Source: Tectiglobus sp963922535
Lineage (GTDB): Bacteria; Pseudomonadota; Alphaproteobacteria; Rhizobiales; Hyphomicrobiaceae
Reading direction: 5' to 3'
DNA: 63,061 nucleotides
Assembly: GCA_963922535.1 (NCBI GenBank)
Contig: CAWUIN010000003.1
Location: forward strand, 1 to 63,061
The translations under genes and the position numbers were made by a program. The notes below the pieces were generated by a model. It was not told the DNA's origin. It ran no database searches and worked only from the letters and a program-made list of their open reading frames with translations. Numbering within the stretch: the stretch's first letter is position 1; each line of letters opens with the position of its first letter. Shown piece after piece: positions 36,092-45,356 of the stretch.

Positions 36092-37846
36092 CTACATATT
36101 ACCACGGCCATGCTTTTCAGGCCTTAAAAAAAACTGGTCTGTGGCAGAATCAGGTTCTTTGGGAGCATCGTTATTTCTTGACGGACTTTGATCCGCACCA
36201 CTTTTCTTTTGATTCGGCTGTCGTGCAAGCCGGGCCAGACGTTTGAAAATGGTATGCGTATCCGCTGCCTCTTCTGCGTGACGTTGATTTTGGGCTGTCT
36301 TGGCGTGGTATGCGCGTTGAGCGATATGAGGGAACTCGGCGACGTCGGGAAGACGACGTGGCAATTCCGCTGGCGGGCGGGGTGTAAATTCAGCCGTGGA
36401 TTGCGTTGCCATTTCGTGCGCTGGCGTCGCAGCAGGTAAAGGAGGAGGTGCAAAGGCTGGCTCGAAACCATCTTCAATCACAACGCCGTCGGGTGAGCGC
36501 CATGCGGATTGGGGCTGGTTTTTGCGATCAGGCAAAGCCTCCCGACCTTCCTTTTTACTATTGTCACCGCAAGTGCCCATAACCTCTGAAAGCGCACGCG
36601 CGAATTCATCGGCCGACGTTTCTCCAAGATAAGGGTTGCCGTGGTCGCGCGAATTTTCATGATGCGGAAGCTGTGGCGGCTTAATCGGGGAGGGATTTTC
36701 AGTCTCTCTTGAATGGCTGGCCGGAACAGCACCATCCTGCCGGTCAATTTCATCTTCCTTGCTCGACACAGCCAGGTCGGTATCTGCTGTCTTACTACCG
36801 GTAGCTGCCGGTCGCTGTGGTTTGCGATCCGGCGCCATCTCTTCCGATTTGGATGGAGATGTCTGTGTGCCTGCAGTTTTAGCGCCTGGCAGGCCGGATG
36901 CCACGATTGAAACGCGAATACACTCGTCCATACCCTCCTCAAAGGTTGCGCCGACAATAATATTTGCTTCAGGGTCTGCTTGCTGTTTGACACAGCTGGC
37001 AGCCTCGTCAACCTCAAAGAGAGTAAGATTGCGCCCCCCGATGATCGAAATAAGCAGGCCCTGTGCGCCGCGCAGGGAGATATCGCTTAACAATGGATTG
37101 GAAATGGCGGCTTGCGCAGCTTTTGCCGCACGATTTTCTCCTGAAGCCTCGCCTGTCCCCATCATGGCCGGTCCCATGCCTTTCATAATGGCCTTAACGT
37201 CGGCAAAGTCCAGATTGATATGCCCGTCCTTGACAATGAGGTCGACAATGCATGCTATTCCCGAATAGAGAACATTATCGGCCATAACGAAGGCATCGGC
37301 AAAGGTCGTTTTCTCGTTGGCGAGATGAAACAGATTCTGATTTGGAATAACGATAAGTGTATCGACACAGTCCTGCAGCATTTCGATGCCGGCCGTTGCA
37401 ACGCGCATGCGTCGCGCGCCTTCGAAATTGAACGGCTTGGATACAATTGCAACCGTCAGGATGTCCATTTCACGAGCCGCTTTGGCAATCACAGACGCGG
37501 CGCCGGTTCCTGTCCCCCCGCCCATGCCTGCAGCAAGAAACAGCATATGCGATCCACTGATCTGGGAACGGATCTCCTCAATGGCTTCCTCGGCAGCCTT
37601 AAGGCCAATCTCGGGATCAGCCCCGGCACCAAGCCCTTCGGTCAGCTTGGCACCCAACTGAATTCGTTTTTCCGCTTTTGAAAAGGTAAGCGCCTGTGCA
37701 TCTGTGTTGGCAGCAATAAACTCTACACCTTCCAGGCCGGTGGCGATCATGTTGTTAATGGCATTGCAGCCGGCTCCACCAACGCCAATGACGGAGATTC
37801 GCGGCTTCAGGTCCATGATTTCAGGTAGTTCAAGTGAAATGTTCAT
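36092..37846 (-). CDS. ftsZ: Cell division GTPase FtsZ
   Basis: FtsZ forms the division ring. The 584-residue protein has GVGGAGCNAINNM, the tubulin signature GGGTGTGAA, and NLDFADVKAIM in a standard GTPase core of about 315 residues. A Pro/Ser/Glu-rich linker of about 250 residues follows; long linkers are known in Rhizobiales and Bartonella. The extreme C-terminus reads TDQFFLRPEKHGRGNM, which keeps only FLR of the usual IPAFLR peptide that binds FtsA and other partners. ATG 37846 (MNISLELPE) is preferred to the frame opening at 37867. Confidence 0.97.
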   Translation of the reverse strand: MNISLELPEIMDLKPRISVIGVGGAGCNAINNMIATGLEGVEFIAANTDAQALTFSKAEKRIQLGAKLTEGLGAGADPEIGLKAAEEAIEEIRSQISGSHMLFLAAGMGGGTGTGAASVIAKAAREMDILTVAIVSKPFNFEGARRMRVATAGIEMLQDCVDTLIVIPNQNLFHLANEKTTFADAFVMADNVLYSGIACIVDLIVKDGHINLDFADVKAIMKGMGPAMMGTGEASGENRAAKAAQAAISNPLLSDISLRGAQGLLISIIGGRNLTLFEVDEAASCVKQQADPEANIIVGATFEEGMDECIRVSIVASGLPGAKTAGTQTSPSKSEEMAPDRKPQRPAATGSKTADTDLAVSSKEDEIDRQDGAVPASHSRETENPSPIKPPQLPHHENSRDHGNPYLGETSADEFARALSEVMGTCGDNSKKEGREALPDRKNQPQSAWRSPDGVVIEDGFEPAFAPPPLPAATPAHEMATQSTAEFTPRPPAELPRRLPDVAEFPHIAQRAYHAKTAQNQRHAEEAADTHTIFKRLARLARQPNQKKSGADQSPSRNNDAPKEPDSATDQFFLRPEKHGRGNM

Positions 37847-37962
37847 ACGTCCCTCATTGCCATTCAACCGATACCTGGGTTGGCTGGAAAGCTGTTCCGG
37901 TTACCTGTTTCTTCATCCTGCCCAACACAACGCGGCAAGATCATTTCACACAGATTGAGCCA

Positions 37963-39246
37963 CTAGAAACTTTCACGGAGCCATTGCTCCATTCGGCTCA
38001 TGTACGTTTCGTCGGTACGCTTCCTTACGCCGCTTGCGTGCACCAGTTCTGCCGGTGCCTTATGAATGAGGCCCAGGCCAACAACGGTCGATAACGCAGG
38101 ACCCTGGTATTCAGGCGCAAGCCCTGCGCAATTATTCGCAGCGCCAATCCTGACAGGACGTCCCAGAACTTCTGTGGCCAGATTGCTCAGGCCCGTTAAC
38201 TGGCTGCCGCCGCCCGTCAGGACGACGCTCTGTGCCAATTCGCGCGTAAGACTACTCTTGTCCAGGCGCTCTTTGATGAACTCAAGCTGCCGTCGTGTCC
38301 TGTTGTACAAAATATGTGACAGCTCAACGACCGTCGTCTCCTGTATTTCGCCTTGCAACGCCCGATACGTGACTAAACGATCAACATTGGCATCCCAGTA
38401 AGGAACACCGCCGGGACGATCATGACGCAGATTAATCAGTGCCCCGTAAAGCGTCTTAAGTCGTTCCGCTTCGGCGAGAGATATCGAGAATATTCTTGCT
38501 ATATCGTGCGTTAGAATAGCCCCGCCAGTGACAACGGTATCAGTATATATGAAACGTCCGTCGACAATTACGGTGATTTTGGCCGCGCCTGCCCCTATAT
38601 CAATGCACGTTACACCAATACGCTGCTCATCCGGTGTGGTAGCTGCAATAGATGACGCAAATCCGGTCGGCACAAAATTACGCACCTTTAAATAACATCG
38701 CTCAATCAGACATTCAAGGTTATTAAGCAGTGTCATCTCACCTGTAACTGCATGAAATTGACAGGTTAATCGTTTCCCATGCATGCCCTTGGGGGCTCGG
38801 ATACCTGTCTCACCGTCAAGGGCGTAATGAATACGATTGAGATAGACCAGCGCACGGCCATCTCGTTCGGCATATTGGCGCGCGCGCAGAGCAAGGCGCT
38901 GCAAATCGTTTGAGCGGACATGACCGGCTTCCAATTCCAGGCGCGCGTTAAAGTGGTTTGAATGCAGGCGTCCAGATGAAAGCGCTACCGTCAGTTCTTT
39001 AACTGTGAGGCCGGCGTCCGCCTCAGCATCGCTGATGGCGCCACGTACGCCGGCTTCTGCCCGGTCAAGATCAACGATCATGCCGGCGCGCACTCCATTT
39101 GCGCGACGTTGGCCGAAGCCAAGGATGTGTATGCCGTTCGCGCCATTTTTATCACGCTTGAGCTGTGCGATAGCGCATGCCACCTTTGATGAGCCGATAT
39201 CAAGCAATGCGATGACATCTGTATGGGAGGAACGAGACGACAACAT
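37963..39246 (-). CDS. ftsA: Cell division protein FtsA
   Basis: FtsA is the actin-like membrane tether of FtsZ. The 427-residue product has the phosphate-1 loop ALLDIGSSKVACAI, CIDIGAGAAKITV, and the adenosine motif VVLTGGGSQLTGL, then the C-terminal amphipathic end MSRMEQWLRESF, which binds the membrane. It starts 4 bp after the ftsQ stop and precedes ftsZ by 116 bp. Confidence 0.97.
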   Translation of the reverse strand: MLSSRSSHTDVIALLDIGSSKVACAIAQLKRDKNGANGIHILGFGQRRANGVRAGMIVDLDRAEAGVRGAISDAEADAGLTVKELTVALSSGRLHSNHFNARLELEAGHVRSNDLQRLALRARQYAERDGRALVYLNRIHYALDGETGIRAPKGMHGKRLTCQFHAVTGEMTLLNNLECLIERCYLKVRNFVPTGFASSIAATTPDEQRIGVTCIDIGAGAAKITVIVDGRFIYTDTVVTGGAILTHDIARIFSISLAEAERLKTLYGALINLRHDRPGGVPYWDANVDRLVTYRALQGEIQETTVVELSHILYNRTRRQLEFIKERLDKSSLTRELAQSVVLTGGGSQLTGLSNLATEVLGRPVRIGAANNCAGLAPEYQGPALSTVVGLGLIHKAPAELVHASGVRKRTDETYMSRMEQWLRESF

Positions 39247-39250
39247 GATT

Positions 39251-40159
39251 TTAGCCTCTCAAAGATCCTTGCAGGCGGGGCTTGAGCTTAAACGATGAAT
39301 TTTGAACGCGCACTGTCGCACGCTGCGGGCGCACAACCATCTGGCCGGCAACTCTGAGATCGAGGACCGAGAAGTCACGGTCAATGAGGCGCTGGCCTTG
39401 CTGGCCGGACATCAGGCGGGCGAGAGCCTGCTCAGCGTGTTTTTCCGGCAGAAGAACATGCCGGTTGCCGGGCAAAATGAGCGTCCAGCGACGGTCTGAG
39501 ACACGTATGGCGCGCACTTTAAGAGGGCTCAGCTCTGGGTATTTTACAAGCTGGCTGAACAGGGCCGCGGCGGTTTGCGGCGCGCCATGCCCTGCGATAA
39601 CCGGCAGGTGGCGAATCGCACGACTGCGTACAATCATAAGTTGGCGGCCTTCGCGATCAACAAGAATTTCACCGTCTGGACTATCCCAAACCGCATACGG
39701 TTGGCGTTCTTTGATGATCACTTCAAGACGACCTGGAAATGCCTGCTTGATTCTGACATCCTGCACCCACGGCAGAACTTTCAGCCGCTGACGCGCTCGT
39801 CTGGCATCGAACCCAAGTAGGGTTTGAAATTTTTCAAGCTCCAAAGCTGAAAAAATATCCTTATCATCAGTTGCGTCAAAGCCTGTGAGAGAAACTGTTT
39901 CAAGGCCAAGCCCAACCCGGGCTGCAAGCTGATCAATCTGTTTCAAAAGGGGTGGAGCCTTACGGAAACCGCCGTCAACCGTGACGACAAGAACGACAAA
40001 CCCGCCAAGCAGAATGGTCGCTGCAGCCCACAGGGCACCTGAGCCAGCCCGATTGCCGGCATGGTTGCGCAGCGCTTTACGAACCCCGGCCTGCCGCGGG
40101 CTGTCTGCATCCATTGCTTTGTGGTTATGCCATACTCCTGGCACTTTTAACTCCTGCAT
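39251..40159 (-). CDS. ftsQ: Cell division protein FtsQ
   Basis: FtsQ is a bitopic divisome protein. The 302-residue product has a cytosolic N-terminus, one membrane segment (about residues 44-63, LWAAATILLGGFVVLVVTVD), a POTRA domain (TGFDATDDKDIFSAL...VQDVRIKQAFPGRLEVIIKERQPYAVW) and the C-terminal FtsQ domain. The start may be the first Met or the Met at 40114. The genes normally upstream (murC, murB, ddl) are missing; a 680-bp spacer separates it from divergent fabI. Confidence 0.94.
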   Translation of the reverse strand: MQELKVPGVWHNHKAMDADSPRQAGVRKALRNHAGNRAGSGALWAAATILLGGFVVLVVTVDGGFRKAPPLLKQIDQLAARVGLGLETVSLTGFDATDDKDIFSALELEKFQTLLGFDARRARQRLKVLPWVQDVRIKQAFPGRLEVIIKERQPYAVWDSPDGEILVDREGRQLMIVRSRAIRHLPVIAGHGAPQTAAALFSQLVKYPELSPLKVRAIRVSDRRWTLILPGNRHVLLPEKHAEQALARLMSGQQGQRLIDRDFSVLDLRVAGQMVVRPQRATVRVQNSSFKLKPRLQGSLRG

Positions 40160-40748
40160 AAATAGACAAGTTCATGCACCGGCCGGTGTGGCAATCTTAA
40201 ATAGGCACAACTTCGTCCGGTCAGTGATTTGAGCATCGACTGGTCAGAGTTAAATTAACGTTAAGTTTCTCTGTAAAATGAACTTTTTGTTTTATGATGC
40301 ACATCTGCAACTTTAGAAATTGGTGGAAGAAGGCTGCTTTAATAGATCTTGGATTGGACGTCTCAATATGCACGCCCTTGAAATATCTTATATCGTGCAT
40401 GCAGTAGCAGCGTGTGCGGGGTATGGTAATTGCTTCGCCAGCCTCCCCCAATGCTGCGAGCGCAGGGCACAGAATTGCCATGCACCGGCTCTCGCGTGCT
40501 AATTGGCGACACGGCCTAAGTCGCCTGGCGAGCCAAATGACTTTTTCACACACTCCTGCCGCCGGCAGAAACCTCGCCAGCCAACCCCGCATATCGATGA
40601 AAAAATATGGATCAAGTATCTGACAGATAGAGGAAAATCTGTCAGCATGCGTCGATTAAATTCTGCGATACATCATATCAATTGTTTGACTTAACCGGCT
40701 CTATTAATGTATTGAAACTTCAGGTCCAAAAAAGCTTGCAATGGCTTA
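40160..40748. other. Gene-free spacer upstream of ftsQ
   Basis: No convincing gene is present. Small frames on both strands lack family features. The promoter of ftsQAZ should lie here. The right end is bounded by a family A element. Confidence 0.4.
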
Positions 40749-40810
40749 GTGGTCTGTATCATTGAAAACGCTGGCTTAAGACGCCCAACATTTTAAGTGA
40801 TACAGACCAC
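40749..40810. mobile_element. Family A miniature element, 62 bp, upstream of fabI
   Basis: The ends GTGGTCTGTATCATTGAAAA and TTTTAAGTGATACAGACCAC are inverted repeats with two mismatches, flanked by TA at 40747-40748 and 40811-40812. It is almost only ends. It finishes 32 bp before the fabI start codon, so the fabI promoter must overlap it or lie beyond it. Confidence 0.82.
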
Positions 40811-40842
40811 TAGTCTCAAACACGTCATTGTACGGTAGCAAT

Positions 40843-41598
40843 ATGTCCATGTTTTCCCTATCCGGCAGTAAGGCACTTGTCGTCGGTGTAGCCAATACCC
40901 AGTCAATTGCCTGGGGATGCGCTAAGGCTTTTCACAGTCAGATTACTTACCTGAACGATAAAGCCGAACCGTATGTGCGCCCCCTCGCAGAGTCGATATC
41001 AGCGCCAATTATCGCTCCGCTGAATGTTGCCGAGGATGCTCAGATGGATGCGTTGTTCGACCTCATAGAAAAGACATGGGGCCGGCTTGATATACTCTTG
41101 CACTCAATCGCCTTCTGCCCGAAAGAGGACTTGCATGGCCGTGTCGTGGATTGTTCACGCGAAGGGTTCAGCAAGGCGATGGATATTTCAGTCTATTCTT
41201 TTTTGAATATGATTCGCCGTGCGGAGCCGTTGATGCCTTATGGCGGGACATGCATGACGGTGTCGTTCTATGGTTCCGAAAAGGTTGTTGAGCACTATAA
41301 TATCATGGGCCCTGTCAAAGCCGCCCTCGAATCCGTAACGCGTTATACAGCGGCGGAACTCGGTCCCAAGGGTATTTCCGTACACGCCCTTTCTCCAGGC
41401 CCGCTGAAGACGCGCGCGGCAAGCGGGATCGATCATTTCGATGAACTTATGTCCCGCACGGCAGCGAATACACCGACGCATAATATGGCAACAATCGAGG
41501 ATGTCGGGGCCTATGCCGCTTTCCTTGCAAGCCGTGAGGCTGCAAACGTTACCGGCTGCATCCATATGATTGATGGCGGTTATCATATCGTCGGATAA
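40843..41598 (+). CDS. fabI: Enoyl-[acyl-carrier-protein] reductase FabI
   Basis: FabI makes the last reduction in fatty acid elongation. The 251-residue short-chain dehydrogenase has GVANTQSIAWG (NAD binding), HSIAFCPKEDL, the active site with Tyr and Lys six residues apart in YNIMGPVK, and SPGPLKTRAASGI. The start region MSMFSLSGSKALVVG resembles the Bradyrhizobium-type enzyme. After the first helix it reads AFHSQITYLN where homologues have about five more residues (QGAELA-type), so a small in-frame deletion shortens the second strand. A family A element lies just upstream. Confidence 0.93.
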   Translation: MSMFSLSGSKALVVGVANTQSIAWGCAKAFHSQITYLNDKAEPYVRPLAESISAPIIAPLNVAEDAQMDALFDLIEKTWGRLDILLHSIAFCPKEDLHGRVVDCSREGFSKAMDISVYSFLNMIRRAEPLMPYGGTCMTVSFYGSEKVVEHYNIMGPVKAALESVTRYTAAELGPKGISVHALSPGPLKTRAASGIDHFDELMSRTAANTPTHNMATIEDVGAYAAFLASREAANVTGCIHMIDGGYHIVG

Positions 41599-41629
41599 CA
41601 GCGTTTTGCGCTGAATTATCAATAAGCTG

Positions 41630-41686
41630 TTAGGCTGTGTCGTCAATTGCCGCGCGAAGCAGGCAGCAATTGACGACACAGCCTAA
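41630..41686. repeat. Perfect 21-bp inverted repeat after fabI
   Basis: The arms TTAGGCTGTGTCGTCAATTGC (41630-41650) and its exact complement (41666-41686) enclose 15 bp. It lies 32 bp past the fabI stop. There is no T-run, so it is not a standard terminator, though it could protect the 3-prime end of the message. A related single end (CAGGCCGTGTCGTC) is present near 44681, which suggests a third type of miniature or insertion-sequence-derived element. Confidence 0.65.
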
Positions 41687-41915
41687 CCTGGCGCGACGTT
41701 TGTCACGGCACATTGAATAAAGTTTTAACGGGGAGTAATAAAGCTGGCTCCGATGTGAGGTGCCGTCCGTTATTGTGCGAAAATAAAAATCTCTTATTCG
41801 CCTGTTTTCAGCCCGTACGCTGATCAAACAATCAGGCCATTCGCGATAAGCTTGCTTTGGCATGGCCGGGCAAAGAAAAAGAAGCAAGCGGATTGCAGGC
41901 CTATGATAAACCTGA

Positions 41916-42710
41916 TTATTCAGTTTCAGCCGGTTCAGCCGGCTCCTCCTGCACTTCCACAGTTTTCGTTGTCAAAACGCGCAAGTAAGCCTTAAGCTGC
42001 TGCGTGCAACGCTGGCCATGCAACATCTGAAGAGTATTTTCCACCTCAGGACTTTCGATCAAACGCAAACGGACTACATCCATTTGCCGGCCTTTGGTCA
42101 AAATGCCATAACTGCCGCTCTTAAGCTGTAATTCAGCTGGCCAAGGTTGCCCATTCATACCTGCAGAAAACACAACCTGCGCCTTCTGCGTCGTCTCCAG
42201 ATCCACAATGGTGAAAATCGCAGAAGAAGACGATGAATGGGAACGAGCGAGAGTGACCAGACTGCTTTTATCAAGGCAAATGTTGCCCGATCTACCAATA
42301 TGAACGGTATTCCAGGAAAATGGAATTTCCTCTTTGCTCGTGCGCGGCAACGCAGAGCGCAGTGCACCAATATTACTCGTTGTAGAGCCACCTGTCTTAA
42401 TATAATTCTCGACGGCTTTAAAAAGAGCGACATTAAATTTGCCACCACTTTTTGCCAGGCGGCTGGCAGGAGCGTTGAAAGGTCCGTTAATCGTCCGCGT
42501 GACACCCGATGGCAGGACAACGACAATCGTCTTACCTTCCGGAACATCGACTTTGACTGACGCGTCTATTTTGCTTCCTGTTTGATATTTGCTAGCCGTT
42601 GACTGTACAACAATAACTTGAGCGTTGGCGAGCGTTGGCACGGCGATACTTGCCATGACTGCAGCAGTTTTTAATGTGCATGTGTAAGCGCGTTTTGCAG
42701 ACATGTGCAT
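41916..42710 (-). CDS. Exported protein with FecR-like beta domain, unknown function
   Basis: The 264-residue product has a signal peptide (basic MSAKRAYT..., hydrophobic core, cleavage near TLANAQ at about residue 31). A beta-rich segment follows, with VDVPEGKTIVVVLPSGVTRTINGPF, reminiscent of FecR-type periplasmic domains. Two Cys in the mature part (ICLDKS and QRCTQQ) could form a disulfide. The tail is acidic (EEPAEPAETE). The family is not named with confidence. It is the first of four unfamiliar envelope genes at 41.9-47.1 kb, with a 208-bp gap to the next gene on the same strand. Confidence 0.6.
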   Translation of the reverse strand: MHMSAKRAYTCTLKTAAVMASIAVPTLANAQVIVVQSTASKYQTGSKIDASVKVDVPEGKTIVVVLPSGVTRTINGPFNAPASRLAKSGGKFNVALFKAVENYIKTGGSTTSNIGALRSALPRTSKEEIPFSWNTVHIGRSGNICLDKSSLVTLARSHSSSSSAIFTIVDLETTQKAQVVFSAGMNGQPWPAELQLKSGSYGILTKGRQMDVVRLRLIESPEVENTLQMLHGQRCTQQLKAYLRVLTTKTVEVQEEPAEPAETE

Positions 42711-42918
42711 CTCCGTCTATCAATATTCTCATGCGTTCACTGTGTACACCGATCATGAGACACGCTTCAAGCCATGGAAAGCAGTTAACTTTTGCAGGCG
42801 GCCTTCTGGATTTGTGATAATACCTCTACAATTTGTTGGGCCTTCTTGGTTTTTCGACACGATAGACTGGCAAACGTAGAGATCGACCCGTAATTAAAAA
42901 AGTGCCGTTTTATAAAGG

Positions 42919-44268
42919 TCAATTATTTCCTTGAAATGCCCGACGTTCCCACTCAGATCTTATCTCAAAACCGAATTTGTTTTTTGGTTTTGTATTGCTT
43001 TGTTTCGCACCAAGTGCAAATTTTTTATTTTTTATTTGCCGTGATTTAACGGATTTTGACCACGAACGAGCCTTGCTCGTCTGCCTGGCAGTCGTAATGC
43101 GTCGCTTGACAGAAGTGCGCCGTGAACGTTTAGTTGATGGCTTTTTTATCTGATCCGAAGCTAAGCGCACGCCTCGCGATGGTATGGGAGGCAAACTGCT
43201 GTTATCTGCAATGCGGTTCTGGAGAGACGTAGATTGCTTATCCCGGTCTTTATTTTCCTGCTCCTGCCGCTGTTCAACCTTTGAAACAACTGTCTGAAGC
43301 TTAGTTTTTTGCGCGTTATTATCCTTTGGTTCGGTTTTATCTGCAGATGTGGCTGAGATAATAACGAATGGTTCAATTTTCTCTTTGGCAGGCTGCGGCT
43401 TTGGTGGCTGCACAACTTTAGCAACGATTAAAATGGGTTCTGCGTTTTCTTTAGTATTTTCTTTTTGTACTTTGCCCGAGGTCTGATCAGGCTTAGTTTT
43501 TTGAGCTTGTTTTGGAGTGTGCTTATAATCAATTTGCGGCGCATCGCCATCGATCATGCCAGACAACATAATCCCAGATTGTAAGACTTCGTTGACGTCC
43601 GATGTAATTTCAACGGGTTCATTAACATTAGCCTTATCTTGATAAACGGTTTCAGTCGGCATCACGTCAACTTTTTCGGATGCCACTGCAATCACTGTTG
43701 CTTCGTTAACTTCTTGATATTTGACAAATTCAAAAGGCTGTACCACCGTCTGTTGATTGGTTGAAGGCCAGGTTTGAGCGAATTTAAATTTCCTTAAAGA
43801 CTGGCCTTCCTTAAGCTCAGATGACGGCGTCTGTACTGCCACGAACGCAATAACAAGCCACCCGAAAGCCAGACCTGAAATTATCCCGCATGAGAATCCT
43901 GTCCGTGTGTGCCATCCTTCTTGAACCCGCGTACTCTGAAAACTGCTTTCTGGCTTCTTATGCCATTGATCTGAAGGTTCATTATTTGAAATGTGTGAGG
44001 TATTTGCCGTAAAATGATCGGAAAAATCGCAGGCCGCATGATGAGCTACATAACGAGGTTCAAAATTGCCCGCTGCCTGCCTGGCGGCACCAGCAAAAGG
44101 GGAAGGTCTTGAAATCGCTCTATAATATGCCTTTTCATAAGGGCCTAATCGAGAAGCACAAAAACTGGAAAATCCCGTTTTTCCCAACCAGGTCCGAAAA
44201 TCTTCATCTGCTTGGGCAGCTTTTAAGCGCCTCATTAATGAATTTTTACTTTGATCTATCATTCGCAA
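42919..44268 (-). CDS. Bitopic membrane protein with long charged C-terminal region, unknown function
   Basis: The 449-residue product has an N-terminal part of about 120 residues, a single membrane segment near residues 124-145 (GFSCGIISGLAFGWLVIAFV), and about 300 residues of low-complexity, Lys/Gln/Glu/Thr-rich sequence that includes PPKPQPAKEK. It ends in a very basic stretch (RSRRTSVKRR) and then FEIRSEWERRAF. A cell-wall-spanning or wall-binding role is possible but unproven. It is divergent from the genes at 44962 and 45357. Confidence 0.6.
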   Translation of the reverse strand: MRMIDQSKNSLMRRLKAAQADEDFRTWLGKTGFSSFCASRLGPYEKAYYRAISRPSPFAGAARQAAGNFEPRYVAHHAACDFSDHFTANTSHISNNEPSDQWHKKPESSFQSTRVQEGWHTRTGFSCGIISGLAFGWLVIAFVAVQTPSSELKEGQSLRKFKFAQTWPSTNQQTVVQPFEFVKYQEVNEATVIAVASEKVDVMPTETVYQDKANVNEPVEITSDVNEVLQSGIMLSGMIDGDAPQIDYKHTPKQAQKTKPDQTSGKVQKENTKENAEPILIVAKVVQPPKPQPAKEKIEPFVIISATSADKTEPKDNNAQKTKLQTVVSKVEQRQEQENKDRDKQSTSLQNRIADNSSLPPIPSRGVRLASDQIKKPSTKRSRRTSVKRRITTARQTSKARSWSKSVKSRQIKNKKFALGAKQSNTKPKNKFGFEIRSEWERRAFQGNN

Positions 44269-44961
44269 TACCTCAACGCTGTGAAGTCCTTAACCCTGGT
44301 GAATGTGATCTTTCGAACTTTCCAACAGGCTATGAGAAAATCTGACGAATACAATTTGTTTCGTAAATCTCAGGACCATCATGTCAATCTATTTGTGATG
44401 ACTAGATTAATATCACTTCAACTAAGTTGAGTTAAAGCACTGATTGAAAACAGTTTTGTCTCTGGCTATTCATCCACGTATAGTCCACATAAACTTAAAC
44501 GTACAGCCAACATGTTTTCCACATACAGATTGCATGTATAACCAACACGTTTTCAACAATTAACGTGCAGTCTGAAGCCACTTAAATTCACATAAAATCA
44601 TTTTTTATCAAATTGTTAGATGGAAATTTACGACGCAAATGCTCTCCTGTGGATAAGTTTCCTGCTCGCGTCAGGCCGTGTCGTCCGTCACTGCGCGAGA
44701 GCCGGCTTGGCAAAATCGGCTCGTTTCGGCGTTGCTTTTCCTCGAATATGCTCAGCATTTCCTTTGTCCTCGCTCCTTGAAACGTACTCAATTTTACCAA
44801 ATCGGCTCCATTAGATACATAGTTTACATCAATAATTTGATGCAAACATATCAAATGCCATGAAAATTTCTATTTTTTCGCAGCATACGCTGTTATCCTT
44901 GGCAATGAATGTCGGCTTGCTTGATTGAGCTGGCGGAAATTCGTGCAAATGAGAGTAAACC
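44269..44961. other. AT-rich divergent spacer with DnaA-box-like and iteron-like repeats
   Basis: It contains one perfect DnaA box (TGTGGATAA, 44648-44656), one near match (TTTTCCACA, 44515-44523) and weaker matches near 44470, 44482 and 44550. A 17-bp direct repeat, CCAACATGTTTTCCACA (44507-44523) and CCAACACGTTTTCAACA (44542-44558), repeats at 35 bp. Around 44680-44720 lies sequence like the end of the 41630 repeat. The small frames here are not convincing genes. Confidence 0.4.
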
Positions 44962-45219
44962 ATGAGTTCGTCATCGCTGAATGAGCAGAAAAGCAGGGAA
45001 TCCTTCCATCGGCTCACCGACGAGAAGATGGAGCAGGTCAGAGAAATACTGTTTGGCGATCACGAGCGCCAGATTGATGCGCGGATCAAAGTTCTTGAAG
45101 ATCGACTTGAACGTATGGAGTTATCTCTCAATAGTCGGCTGGACGCTCTTCAGGCCCGCCTGGACGCGGTCTCAGCCAAAATGGACACCACTTTGATGTC
45201 CGTGCGCTATAAGAGATAG
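44962..45219 (+). CDS. Small coiled-coil protein sharing an N-terminal motif with the next gene
   Basis: The 85-residue, highly charged protein is predicted to be one long coiled coil. Its segment MEQVREILFGDHERQIDARIK (with LF, acidic residues and a Gln) resembles the start of the next protein (LKELLFESESQTLSDLDRRV). The heptads continue as LEDRLERMELSLNSRLDALQ. No enzyme domain is present. It lies 138 bp before the next gene on the same strand and probably interacts with it. Confidence 0.6.
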   Translation: MSSSSLNEQKSRESFHRLTDEKMEQVREILFGDHERQIDARIKVLEDRLERMELSLNSRLDALQARLDAVSAKMDTTLMSVRYKR

Positions 45220-45356
45220 GCTCAGATATGCAAGGCTTCCTGGACGTATTGAAAGCGGGGGCTGTGAGGTTGCCGTAGTCGGCCAGCATAGCCGCGGTTG
45301 CCAAAGCTCGATAAAACGGACTAAAGACGATCAAACGGTCAGAACAAGGTGCGCCG

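Noticed and set aside
44588..44854. 88-codon minus-strand frame
   Set aside because: It spans insertion-sequence-like end sequence and the DnaA-box region, with no ribosome site.
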